Notes under the pieces: model-generated
Told to the model about the DNA's origin: nothing
Databases searched by the model: none
Seen by the model: only the letters and a program-made list of their open reading frames with translations
Program-made: the position numbers and the translations under genes
Shown: positions 46,818-58,450 of the stretch, in pieces
Layout: the number at the start of each line of letters is the position of its first letter
Position numbering within the stretch: the first letter of the stretch is position 1
Source of the DNA: Bolinopsis microptera
Taxonomy: Eukaryota; Ctenophora; Tentaculata; Lobata; Bolinopsidae
Direction of reading: 5' to 3'
DNA: 64,000 bases
NCBI RefSeq assembly: GCF_026151205.1
Contig: NC_087078.1
Location: 17,873,118 to 17,937,117, forward strand

Positions 46818-49800
46818 TTATATGTATCTGGGGTAGATTCCGTCCGCTTCATAAATTATTCGATCTCTGCCGAAATTAATGTCAGTAATATCTTCTTCTG
46901 GTTCAGGTTCGACTTCGCTGCAATATTGACGGAGTTTTTATATTTTTACTAGCAAAAAAATCCTGCTTTTTTAGTAGACCTTACAACTTTTTACTGCATT
47001 TAAAATTTATAAATATCTGTCAATTATGAATGTATTAGTTTAAATATTTAATTTTAAACATAATTTGTATTTTAATTATTTAATATGTAATTTTCTTAAG
47101 GCCAACAATAAATCTAACCTATGTCTGAGCACCCTGACAACTTTCCGTTGAATTCCGTAAAAGATTCGTGGCTGGGTCTCCTCAACAACTGCAGTGAACT
47201 TCCAACCCAGAAAACTATCACACCTGCAGACAAATTTATGTTTTTTTGAGTGGATCGATCATATAAATGATGTTTTGGGACAAAGTGAGAGTCTCCACTC
47301 AGTTTTTCAAACAAATAGAATATAATAGTTGTCGACGTTTCGGCCCACGCCTTTGTCATGGACGAGACGTTACAATTACGTTACATAGCTCAATAAAAAC
47401 GTTGAACAACTGAGTGGAGACTCTCGTACTTTGTTCCAAAACATCAATTATATGGTTCTATGTAGATGTGTTTGTGGACACCTGATCTGTACCACTAGAC
47501 TAACCTTAGACACTTGAGGTAACTCCAGGCGTACCAAGGTAACCAGGTAACCAGGTAACCAGGTAACCAGGTAACCAGGTAACCAGGTAACCAGGTAACC
47601 AGGTAACCGGGTAACCAATCCAGGTAACCAGGTAACCAAACTTACCTAAGACACTTGAGGTAACTCCAGGCGTACCCAGGTAACCAGGTAACCAGGTAAC
47701 CAGGTAACCAGGTAACCAGGTAACCAGACTTACCTAAGACACTTGAGGTAACTCCAGGCGTATCCAGGAAACCATGAGTCTTGTGTGGTGGGTACCCCGT
47801 CTGCTATGGCGTGTTGTACACTGTATGCTGTGATCAGCTCAAAAGCGAAACCTGGCAAGAAACTTCGCTGTAAAGAGGGACAAATCGGAAATATTTCTCG
47901 TGCATGAATGTGGTAATTATGCTTCTCAAAATCAACGTTTAATTTTTGCCATCAGTTGAGAAATCCAACAGTAAAACACGAAACCGATTAATCACCGATA
48001 AATGTCGACTAAAGTTAAACTGATCTAGAACACGATTTTTTGCATAAAAACATAATCTCCAATCATATCTGGATACCAGATGGTAGAAATAAAGACCGAC
48101 TATTCCACTAACCTTGGGGATTAACAAAGAAGGAACCGTCTGCTGACATGGAGACAAGCCGGCTAGAATTAATAATATCTTTACCACAAAGCTGGCAACA
48201 ATAGTCGAACTGGTTTAGTTCCTTGATGTGGTCCAGCTGGGATTTCAGACGCACTACCAGGTTGTTCTCTCGTAACATCTCCGCTCTATTGGGAGAAAAC
48301 TAATTTAAATCAATATATAATTAGGGGCTAGGAGCCCTCAACGCACTTAGCAGGACGATATCCGTCACCCTCCACTGGGTACCGGCGCATAGTGGAATAA
48401 AAGGCAATGATCTCGCAGATTCTCTGGCAAACAAAGGATCCGACACTCCTCCCATTGGACCGCCTCCTTTTGCCCCTTACACTCACTCCTCTCTCTCTAA
48501 TATTTTAGACAGTTACTTTTCTCGACTTCACTATAATCGTTTATTACTCTTCAGATCCTCCACTGATTTTCACCAATCCAACATTATTAGTTTCTTTGAC
48601 AGACACCTTGACGTTAAACGACATAATAGAGACAATACCAGAATTCTTACCCATCTATTCACAGGATGCAGTTATCTCAGATATTTCCAAAACAAGATTG
48701 GCAACGAACCCAACAGCATATGCAAAAAGTGTGATGAAGACAAGGAAACTACAGCACACTACCTCACAAGCTGTCCAGCATTCTCCATACACAGGAAATA
48801 CTACCTTGGTAACTATACCATCAGAGAGGACACCTTCCATCAAACCTTCTCTATCAGTAACATAGTGGGGTTCGCTAGAGCTACCAAGTATCTAGATTTC
48901 TATGAACCCCCTTAGTCTCTTTCTCTTAGCCTTAGCTGACGTAATTGTCCCTCTACCACAATCACCCTCCCCTCCCCAGATCGTGTTCAGACTTGCAGCA
49001 GGTCCTGCTACCCAGCCAGTTCTAAGGGCTCAATAGTCCACTGGACGGCTCTCGTAGCTTGACTTAATGCTTGTCTCTCTCTCTCCCCCTCACCCCTCTT
49101 TTTCATCATTGCTGATTGTGGAAGGGACAACCACGTTACCTACTCAGTTTCCTTTTATTTCTCATTGACATGATTCAGTGACTTCCCCAGCCCTCTATAT
49201 CTTTAACATGATACCTCCCAGGACCATAGTATTCCATACCAGACATTTCTTTAACTCCTCGTTACAGCAAGACTAATACAACACGGAGAAGAAAAGAAAT
49301 AGAGACAAGAATACGACAGCCATGGACTCTTACAAAAGACTAACAGAAGGAACATCCCGGTTTGATCCTTCTGAACTATGCATCTTATATCGGTATAGTA
49401 TTGGTATCTATTTTTTACCTATTGTTATTTTTTATCTTTGCTAGTTAATCATGTTTTTGGGTACCGGGCCATCCTGGTTACCCTGCTATGGGCTGTTCCC
49501 CTGGCTTATGCAGGTCTCGTTTACCCATATATATATAACTTATATCATTGCTCATCATGGAAGAAAACGCGAAACACTCGTAATCTCGTATATATAAACT
49601 TTAAGTTAATGAAGTATTTACTAATACAGCTATTAATTGATCAACAGACCTCTGGTTGAATTTGAAGGGCATTGCACTGATGAGCCAGTAGGAAAACATG
49701 TCTGGCTGCACCGGGGCAACGTTTACTTTGATCAAGGGACTGTAGCGTGCAATCTGAACAAAATATCCACTGTTAGCACATATCAATCATGTAACGTTAA

Positions 49801-52800
49801 TATTTTCAATATACAACTCATTTTAGACATTTTATATAATCTATGAGAATGCTTTAACTTTTCTGATAGTATAGTGGTTAAAAGTGAGAAAAATAGTCAT
49901 TCAATACTGAATACAGTTTTATTAGTATTTTATAGAGCTAAGGGAGGAATTTATTATTGATAATTGTTTTCATCATGCACATCGTCATATACATCGATGA
50001 TCGATCATATGATCCGGCCAGCCATGCACACATGACGTACGTACGTTACAAACGAACGCACGTTATGCGCTGTCATTATCAAAATATAACAGTCGCGCGC
50101 TCCGTCAATTGCACAAAACTGCATATTTTGTCCCAAACTCAGAGGATGTTTTCTAAGGAGTTGTAACGCTGCCCCCATCCTTAAATCTGCATTCATATAT
50201 AATATACAACATGAAACAATTAGTTCATGCTCTTATCCAAAACACTACCACAGCTTCACACCCTAATTTAATTAATGCACGATGAGATGTGAGTTTGTTC
50301 AGAGTATTGAAGTAATAAAAGTATAGTGGATTAAGTTTCTCAGAGTATTGATTGACAAAGGATACCGCTGTAATATAATGTAAGGTGGTTTCAGGTGGTG
50401 TAATAATTGTTAGTGGTTACTGGAGCGAGTGGTGCAATATAGACCGTAAAATAAACCATCAAGAAGCCATTTTAAGATTAATTTCATCAAACGTAACACA
50501 TTACAAAATCACACAGGCAAACTTAATTAGATTGGCTCAGCCATATTGCGATGGGGGCAGACCTTTACAAATGGGGGCCAATTTGTAACAATTTAATCTG
50601 TAATCGAAAACATCGCCTCCCCAAACTCACCTCTTCCTTTATAACGCCCACAATGGTGTACACATCGTGACTCTTATACAGCCATGTGGGATGCGAGCTT
50701 AACTTGAAGGAATCACGTAACTTCCCCAGTGGATCGTATAATCTGTCCGGAATGTGGTCCGCTAGGATCTTGACTTTGGCGTGGAGGATGGGCGTCCTCC
50801 GTTGTGTGGAAATCGTCTTGAACCTCTGTCTACCTGTTGTTTTGAGTATAGATTAATGTTTTATGCATGTCTATTTTACCCAACTTATCAGTATCATAAA
50901 TAATGAAATTCCAGCTTTAGAATGTAAATATAGGTGAATGTAGAGTGTAAATGTAGGTATCCAAATTCTAACTACATATCGCTGGACTATTGCTTATTAC
51001 TGGACAGTGGACAGTGCTACATAATAACCAAAAACGAAAAACATGCAAATTCACATATCTTAGGGATGTAAAAAATCGCCGTTAATATTAGTTCAAGGAA
51101 ATTCGGGATTAACTGGATTACCTTTGCACTTGAGCACAATTTCATTGGGTGTCTCATCTGAAACCTCCACAATTTGAACTGTTACACCGATTTGTGACCA
51201 ACTGCGATCGAGCACCAAAGTCTCCCTAGATAATTAAATAATATTAATGATATTGGTATATTAACATATGTAAGTAACGTTGAAATTCATCTTTTATTGT
51301 CGAATAAAGTACATTGGTTCTTAAATTTTTATGAGATCCCAGTTTATATATTTAAAAAAAACCTTCTGCTCTGAGGAGGAGAGAAAGTTTTTGTGGAGAG
51401 CCGCTCAGACATGGGCACCGTATTGTGTAAATTATTTAGGTATATTTTATGCAATATCTTTGTCGCATACGAGCGGGGTAGTAAATATTGTGTTTCGTTT
51501 CGTTTCGTTTCGTTTCGTACATTATACGCATCAGCTTATCAAGTTAGAATTTAAGGTATTATTAATAAGTGCAAGCTGGCTGTTGACTTAACAGATTCTA
51601 TGCTAACAACAGAACAGCAATGAGATCTATATGTTTTTATAGAGGAAGTAAAAAGAACAAATAGTTATTTAACTGTTATTTAATTAGATTTATTTAATTA
51701 AATAGTTATTTAACTGACCGTTCTGCGGGAAGGTAAACAGCGCCAAATGTCTTCTGATTGGTGTCAAGAAGAGCTCGGACCATGGCAAACTGCAGGGTGC
51801 TCTGTCTTATTCTGAGAGGAAGACTTTGTCCTGACAAAGAGTACTTTAGTTAGTTTTGTTATAACTTAAATAACTTAATTAATTAATCTAGCATACCAAA
51901 TTCACTTTTTCTAGCGATAGAAATAAAATAAAACTGAATCAAAAGAACCCCGATTTTACACATTTATCTAGTAATCATGACGAATCAGCCTGAAAACCTG
52001 CTAACCTGGTATTACAATAACGTCAAGTGGTATTATGTACAAGTTCACGTGATGACCTTCCAACCAATAGTTGTAACCTTCAACTCGTGTCAAAGCCATA
52101 TCTGAAGTTAGCCTAGTTATGACTAAGTTGTTAGGTAACCTTTATAATAATTCGTAATATCAAGTTTTTCAGTTTTGCGAGATGTAGCAAGGTCCGTACA
52201 TGAATTGATAGTTCCTAAATTGAAGGAAAGTAATGATAGTTACATCACGCACTACAATCAGAAACTATGTAAATACATGCAAACGTATCCATGTAAACGT
52301 ATGTAAACGTATGTAAATAACAATGTATCTGACCAAGGTAGGAATGCTGGGAAGGTATAGCAATATCGTAATCCACACGATCCAGCTCCTGGGCCTGTTC
52401 AGCATTTGCGATCCTCTGCTGGGTGCGTTCTGCTGCAGCATCTACCTGTCTCTCGATCCATGCTTCCTCAGCAGCTTCAGCTTCTGCCATTCGTTCAATC
52501 TCACGTTCTTGTTCTGCATACTCTTCTGCTACGCGTTCAATCTCACGTTCTTGTTCTGCCTGCTCTGCTATTATGTCTAGTGAGTCGTTATCTTCGTCCA
52601 TCTCCATCTGTTCCTTTTCTTCTAAGTTCTCTGCTGCATCTTCTGAAATTGTTTGTATCAAACAATTTGGAGTAGATCTATCAAAAATGAAATCATTAAT
52701 ATATTGTCATAAAATATCCTGATAAAAATAAATAAGAAATAAAATGAATAGTGAATTTACCCATTTTTATTTTTATTTATTGAACGACTGGTTAGATCGG

Positions 52801-52925
52801 ATTCAAAAATCATGATAATGTAAAAAATTAATTTTCAAACCGTAATCAGATTGCTCCCCGTTGTCATTATCCTGCTGAGCACTACTTTCACCACCTTCAC
52901 TGTTCGATCTTACTTCCTCTTCCAT
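46818..52925 (-). CDS. CRBN: Cereblon paralogue A (complete CULT domain)
   Basis: Cereblon homologue, CUL4-DDB1 E3 ligase substrate receptor. Eleven exons splice in frame: 52841-52925, 52334-52642, 52006-52101, 51719-51830, 51122-51225, 50631-50833, 49650-49753, 48113-48285, 47734-47851, 47119-47223, 46818-46917; 502 residues (human CRBN is 442). Exon 2 adds a Glu/Ala-rich predicted helix with repeated EQEREIER before IPSQHSYLG, which matches the TSHTYLG motif. The LON-like domain has VIVIPG, GQSLPLRIRQ and GRQRFK; the segment PDMFSYWLISAMPFKF follows. The CULT domain has zinc pairs CQLC and CLRC and the pocket DSWFPGYAWSYLKC plus LGWKFTAV, so all three cage tryptophans are present. The C-terminus is acidic, ending GIYPRYI. 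Introns contain a LINE fragment, a minisatellite and an inverted-repeat element. Confidence 0.94.
47261..47453. mobile_element. 193-bp inverted-repeat element in cereblon-A intron
   Basis: Arms of about 50 bp (ATGTTTTGGGACAAAGT, then GAGAGTCTCCACTCAGTT) face each other at 47261-47311 and 47400-47453 with a few mismatches. The core, on -, reads GGGCCGAAACGTCGACAA, a phrase common in Penelope-like element termini. It lies between cereblon-A exons 9 and 10. No ORF. Confidence 0.65.
47512..47770. repeat. Minisatellite copying a cereblon splice donor
   Basis: Runs of the 8-bp unit GGTAACCA alternate with three copies of a 35-bp piece, AGACACTTGAGGTAACTCCA and onward, at about 47508, 47644 and 47735. 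The last of these is the real end of cereblon-A exon 9 with its donor. Thus the coding end and 5' splice site of exon 9 have been duplicated twice into the following intron. Confidence 0.88.
48328..49450 (+). mobile_element. 5'-truncated LINE with RNase H end
   Basis: An open frame from about 48331 to 48915 reads VTLHWVPAHSGIKGNDLADS (RNase H C-terminal block with His and Asp), then a linker and CKKCDEDKETTAHYLTSC, the Cys-His knuckle found after RNase H in I/R1/Jockey-group LINEs, then a stop after LDFYEPP. A 3' UTR of some 500 bp seems to follow; its exact end is unclear. The fragment is open throughout, so it is fairly young. It lies in the intron between cereblon-A exons 7 and 8, opposite to the gene. 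Confidence 0.82.
51492..51518. repeat. GTTTC microsatellite
   Basis: Five consecutive 5-bp TTTCG units inside the intron between cereblon-A exons 4 and 5. Confidence 0.85.
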
Positions 52926-53330
52926 TTCCTTCAAGATATTTATTGTGTATCCAATAAATTGTCTAATAAATTCTCTTTCAAAAGCTTTGATTGTGCACTG
53001 ATGAAATGAAGATTGAGAGCAAAAGCCATGCTCTTAAAATGAGACTCCACGAATTATTTAGTTGCTTAAAATGTTTAGGACAAGAGTAAGCAGTGATTGA
53101 CAATCTATACTGATATTAATAGTAATAATATTTCAATAAAATTACAAACTTTATTCCGACTGTACCTTAAAATGTAAACATTATAATCATATGTAGCAAA
53201 CAATAACATTGATTACCAATGTAAATACAGTTATATAGATCACAGTTCGGCTCATTCATTCTTTCATTTTATGGATGATACTTTCCAAGTCAGAGGGTAT
53301 GCTTTAATGTATGTAGTTGAAACACAGATT

Positions 53331-55693
53331 TTACTCATATTCGTTCATCGATCGTCTTAAATCTATTTCCCACCGCCTTGATTTTTCCTGATCCTTTTTT
53401 CTCTTTCGCTTACTTTCTGTCGTGAGTTTGATCTTTCGTTTGTGTAACAGGTTGTCTTTCAAACTGTTTACATCATGGGGTTCAAAGTGGGATACTTTTG
53501 GTTTGTTCTTCTCAGGAATTCCAAGTCCTCTTCTGTCAGTTTTTAGTTGTGTTTTTATGAGGTATTTTCGTCCAGCTTCTGATGGCCCTGTAAATATCAT
53601 TAAAATGTTTTAAATGGAAAATAGTTTTTTTGCCTGGATAAACAATGACGATTACGTGCAATTTATACAAACAATTTTCTGTTATGCCCAATTCCTATGA
53701 AAATACAGCTTTCTATAAACGTGATGATTTTGAAGTTCAATACATCATCTGACCGTGACCATGTATCTGTATTATATCTATAACTATTATCTATATCTAC
53801 GGGTATATGCCTCACAGAATGGCTAGCCTCACAGAATGGCCAAATTTGTAAATGTTTTTGTAACTAATTTTTTATATAAGACTGGTAGGTTTTGTGGATA
53901 CCATATGAAACAAAAGTCTTCTGGCAACACTTCCTGTGGTGAAATCATTAACTAGGACCACATTTTCTGGCATAAATATGACTGTTTAAATGTAGAAATT
54001 TTTCAAATTTTGGAACTAAGTTTACATTTTGGTGAGAACTTCTGGCACCAGTAGGACAGAAGATGTTTAAAGAATAGTATTCATCAAACAAAACGAACAT
54101 TGTTAAATATAGGAAGAAAAAAATGCTAAAATGGCTAAACGCCTCACAAAATGGCCAAAATATGCCTCACAAAATGGCCAAAATTTAAAGCTCCTTTTAT
54201 TCAATGAAACAATAAGTCTAAAGTATTCACAAGCTATTTATCATACAATAACACCACAGATGGAGTGTTTTTACAGCCGAATGAAGGTTATAAATCATGA
54301 AATCAGGGAATATGAACAACGCCACACAAAATGGCCATTTTTGGTGTAGGAAATTATGCCCTTTTTATTCAGTTCTAAGAAATTTCACCTATATGGGGGT
54401 GTTAACAAGGCATATTTATACCAGCAGCATGCCTGAAACAAGAGCCAAAGGTTTTAGAAAAATAAAATTTTCTCGTTTTCATTTTTTTGGGGCCATTTTG
54501 TGAGGCATTTTTTCTTTTTTGTGAAATAATTTTTCACAGCTCAGTTTTTTCGTGAGTCTAAGGTTATTACCCCATTCCTTAATAGGTTTTCTAACAACGT
54601 GTGGTGATAGAAATTTAAAAAGTATCTCCATCAAAAAATTATAGAAATCCAGATTTGGCCATTCTGTGAGGCATGTTTTTTTGGAGGAAGATTTTCCGGC
54701 CAATTTTTCTCAAAGAAAAAATGGTTATGAGATTAAATCAACCCCCGGGAAGAAAAATATGAGTGTCAACTTAACTTCTTATGAGATAAAAACTGGAATA
54801 AAGTGTGTTTTGTGATTTTGAGAGACCTTCCTTTTTTTTGGCCATTCTGTGAGGCATATACCCGTACCTATTATATGTAGGTTCATAGGTTTTAACTTCT
54901 AAACAAGCTTACCTAAACCCTTGTTTTCGGACCACCCAAACTTGGACATCATTTTATAGCCAGCATTATTTGGATCCAAGTGGGGATTAATCTCAGGAAC
55001 ATCACGATTTTCTGCATGAAGGTGAGAAATCGATGATTCATGATTTGGATCACAGTGAAGCAGATTGCACTGCTTGCAATATTCTTCAGATTTCTGTTTA
55101 GCGCTTTCCAGCTTAACAGCAGTTGTTCTTAATTTCATGCTGTACTTCGACAAAATTCGATTGAGATTTTCATCTTTGACATTCCATACAACATCACTGA
55201 ATGTGTTCCCAAAGTTGTCTTTTCCGTCCATTAGCGATGGGAAAAAATTCAATAAAAATTTAAAAGATTCATAGCTCTTATGAACGGCAGCTGTCATGGC
55301 TATATTGCAGCCTGATTCATCACACAGACTCTTCACAGCAGTCTGTAATGAGCCAAGATGATCATTTCTGAGTTTTTCAGGGAAATACAGAGTAAACCAA
55401 TCTTTTACTGACACAATATCATCATTACAAACTTTGTTATACAAATTCTTGTAAGAACTTGGGGTAATTTCTTTACGTCTTTTATTTTTCTGTAATCTGG
55501 CAGGTGTATGTGATGATCCAGAAGAAGATTCACTGATGACTAAACTATAAAATTCAGCTGAACTGCTGCCAGGATATGCTTCAGGATACCTAGCACGATA
55601 ACTGTCAGAGTTTGAAGGATTGCAAGAATTATCTACAATAGAATCTTGGATATCTTTACTTCTAACGAACGGGATAACAGTAAAGGGTAGCAT
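53331..55693 (-). CDS. GPANK1: G-patch and ankyrin-repeat protein
   Basis: Two exons, 54913-55693 and 53331-53587, join in phase to give 345 residues (human GPANK1 has 356). Residues about 75-185 hold degenerate ankyrin repeats (GCNIAMTAAVHKSYESFKFL). A zinc-like EEYCKQCNLLHCDPNHESS matches the QYCENCDTHFQDSNH segment of the human protein. The G-patch is GYKMMSKFGWSENKGLG, split exactly by the intron, continuing PSEAGRKYLIKTQLKTDRRG. The C-terminus SRRWEIDLRRSMNEYE matches the RAWERDLRTYMNLEF end of GPANK1. The G-patch suggests partnership with a DEAH helicase in RNA processing. ATG at 55693 is the only one near the expected N-terminus. The intron carries a 1.07-kb transposon. Cereblon A starts 0.4 kb downstream on the same strand. 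Confidence 0.93.
53800..54864. mobile_element. 1.07-kb TIR element with TA target duplication
   Basis: Perfect 24-bp terminal inverted repeats beginning CGGGTATATGCCTCACAGAA, flanked by TA on both sides (53798-53799 and 54865-54866). The motif CCTCACARAATGGCC or a close variant occurs five times in the left part (about 53810, 53827, 54140, 54164, 54321) and three times inverted in the right part (54490, 54656, 54841). Such arrays of subterminal sites are typical of transposase-binding sites. Only short ORFs are present, so it is non-autonomous. TA duplication is compatible with Tc1/mariner-like transposases. Confidence 0.82.
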
Positions 55694-55955
55694 AGCAGAT
55701 GCCTTCTGGAGTGCTACAATTGCTGAAGTAATTTTTATTTTAAAACAATATCATTGCTTGATGGGTATGATGCCACTAATGTCAAGATGGACAAAGATTG
55801 ATCAGTCCGATCGTTGATTCGTTTTCAGCTCCCGCTTGTGACAAGGTTGGTGGTTGTTCTCTTTTCTTTAATGAGCTAGTACAGACATCAGCACTGTTTG
55901 GTTTTAGATTAGCTCAAATGTAATAATCCAAAATAAAAATTGTATTAGATGATAG

Positions 55956-56244
55956 CGGTGGCGTAACGTTGCCTGTTGGCGCCCCCCGCTGAAAAAGCGC
56001 CCCCCCCCCCCCCCTGTTGGCGCCCTCTCCCCTTTTGGTGCCCCTCCCTAAAATTGAACAAATTAGGTGATTTTAGAGGATACACCGGTAAAATCTCTAA
56101 AAAGTGTGTATCTAGAGCAAATTGTTAGTACTTTAGTTAAGTTTTCGAAATTGTCCCACATTCAAACGACGATTTGGCGCCCCCCCTAAGACGGCACCCC
56201 TCCCCCCGATAGCGGGGTCAGCAGGGCCGTTGGTTACGCCACTG
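55956..56244. mobile_element. 289-bp hAT-like MITE
   Basis: Bounded by an exact 8-bp duplication GATGATAG (55948-55955 and 56245-56252). Ends are CGGTGGCGTAAC and, on the other strand, CAGTGGCGTAAC. The interior is rich in C runs and repeats GGCGCCCCCC and its variants on both sides. No ORF. Length of duplication and the CAGTGGCG end fit the hAT superfamily. Confidence 0.85.
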
Positions 56245-58450
56245 GATGATAGTAAAAATAAATCTTAAATCACTTAGTAAGTAAAAAGTACATCAATGCA
56301 ACTGGATGAAGGAGACGTTAGTGAGTCTGGGTGCTGGGAGAATGCGCATTACACCACGTGAGATTGTTACTAGATTATTATTATTATTAAATCTAAAATA
56401 GCTAATAATTTAATTAATTATTAACAGGCCCCTTAACGTGGGCAATAACATACGCTTTGTTACTAGAACTTTTTACTAGAACTAGATTGTTACTAGGCCA
56501 TTTACCTATTACTGATGCAGTCTCCATGTTTAATCTTATTATAATTACTGTATTCAGTATTGTAAATATAATGCAGTAGAACATGCATATTCTATGTTTC
56601 AGGGAGGAAAAGAAAATTTCGCAGCACAGAATAATTAAGAGAATATAGACACTAAAAATGTCCACATGACCCAAACTCCCAGTGTCCTTAACTAAACCTT
56701 TTAAATAACCTGTCAAGTGCAAGTGTCTCAAATATTTCCATGTTGGGTCAAGAAGTTAATCAACTGTCCAAATAATCACCTGCCATGCTACATACTAATT
56801 ACTAAGAACTTATTAAAATTATTTGTGCGGTTTAAGATTGTGATAGCGCTCGATTTTCAACTTGAATCAAAACCAAAAAGTGTAGATGTCAAAATAATGA
56901 ATAAAGTATGCGCGGCGCGACCAGAATTATAATCAAACTTTTAAGTAGAATATCAATTGTAGTGCGATTTACCAGGCTATTATGTTCATAAAGATAAAGA
57001 TTTGGCGGAATGACAGGCTGAGCGCCGCCCAGTAAAGTGCGATGCGTTATTGGGCCGCGCCGCGCACTCAATTATGCTTCTCGCAACCACACCGATCTCG
57101 CTACATCGGCAAAATGCGCTACTGGATCCCACTGAACTGTGAAGTATTGACATCGTCAATTAACATATATTATCAATGACCAACAAATCATTATTGAATT
57201 AATTACTATAGCAATTTAGGAATATCATAATTTATATTCATAAAATTATTTGCTACACGTTGTATACCTCTCGTGCGGCCGCGCGCGATCAAAAGGGGTT
57301 GCAGCGTGTGTCAAAAAATTATCAATTAATATACATTAAAAATATGTATATATTTACAATTCAAATGCAAAAATTTACAAACTTTAGCTTCGATGTTTCC
57401 ATGTAAAATATTAAACAAAATTAAAAAGTGTTTTGATTTGATATTACCATACACATAGCCATGTGTATACGCGCGCGCTTGTTTCACAAGTAAAATATAC
57501 TTTGGCGGTCGCGCGCTACTGCAAGCGAGAGGGCTCTGGTTAGAGCAAATATTACCATTAAAGTTGTATGACCGTACCCACCGTGCACTCTTCCGCGGCT
57601 CCCTTAACGGGTGATACTCGTAAAATGTTTGTTCCATATATACTTGTAGGTTTATAACCTACCAGGACGCGCGCGCGTCCTGGTAGGTTATAAACCTACA
57701 ACGGCTCCCCTGTATTGTAAAAACTTTACTATAGTGAAACGAGAATGGGGGTCACGGTGTGATGCAAATTTGATATCAAATATTATATTAATATATTAAA
57801 TATTAATTATATGCATTACGAAATGAAATTGACAAGTTATGCAAATTATTCGGTGGGAAAATATAAATAACATTTTTTGCACTAAGATTGAATCGAGCGC
57901 TTCAAAAAGTTTAGCTTTCTTAATTTTCTTTGTTTGTGTATTCGATAGTTTGCATGAAGTTTTGATTCATGTACAGACTAGTATAGCTGGACGGGTATAT
58001 ATCCTATTACAAATTGTAGACTCGGATTTAAGTGTGTTGAACTAATAATAATATGCTACTTCGCAATTGTCAATTGATGTGTCATATAGAACTTCAATAA
58101 TGATAGGTCAGTCCTACGGCATTATCACATCACAGGCCGTTTCTCTCGCCAACGAATCGAGTTCGTTTCGCGCTTCAATTTTATTTTGAGGTCCTACAGC
58201 ATTATGCCAGTATGCAGTATTTGAGTGGAACTCCGGGCTCTTTAAATAGGCTGTATATTGTTTGTTCACAATTGGCAATTTTTCCTTCATATTATGACTG
58301 AATTTGGTGGATTGGTTCCTATAATAGACTAATTCAATTCTATTTCACGATTTAACGCCAATGTGGTGTGTTTTTATTAAATTTCTGATTGAACTTTTTA
58401 ATTCATGATGGAAATTAAATCCTAATCTTGTTGTTATTCTAGTGCATAGG
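56245..58450. other. Gene-free stretch with palindrome and repeat fragment
   Basis: No exon was recognised. The region contains a fragment at about 56965-57025 (GGCTATTATGTTCATAAA and a GGCGGAATGACAG segment) that matches 19465-19528 in reverse, several GC-rich islands with GCGCGC runs (57050, 57290, 57470, 57500) in otherwise AT-rich DNA, and the perfect palindrome at 57644-57701. A TATA-like TTTAAATAGG at 58240 may serve the small gene at 58451. Confidence 0.5.
57644..57701. repeat. 58-bp perfect palindrome
   Basis: Each 29-bp arm starts TTGTAGGTTTATAACCTACC and the centre is an uninterrupted GCGCGCGC with no spacer. No mismatch was found. Within each arm TAGGTTTATAACCTA is itself almost palindromic. 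No duplication flanks it. Confidence 0.95.

Noticed and set aside
47330-47375. Hammerhead ribozyme
   Set aside because: The GAAAC strand is there but the CUGANGA core is not matched, so catalysis is unlikely.
47448-47639. WLPGYLVT-repeat protein on -
   Set aside because: Translation of the 8-bp minisatellite; resemblance to the cereblon WFPGYAW motif reflects shared origin of the DNA, not a separate gene.
52323-52722. Three plus-strand ORFs rich in Ser or Leu
   Set aside because: Antisense shadows of the Glu/Ala-rich cereblon-A exon 2.
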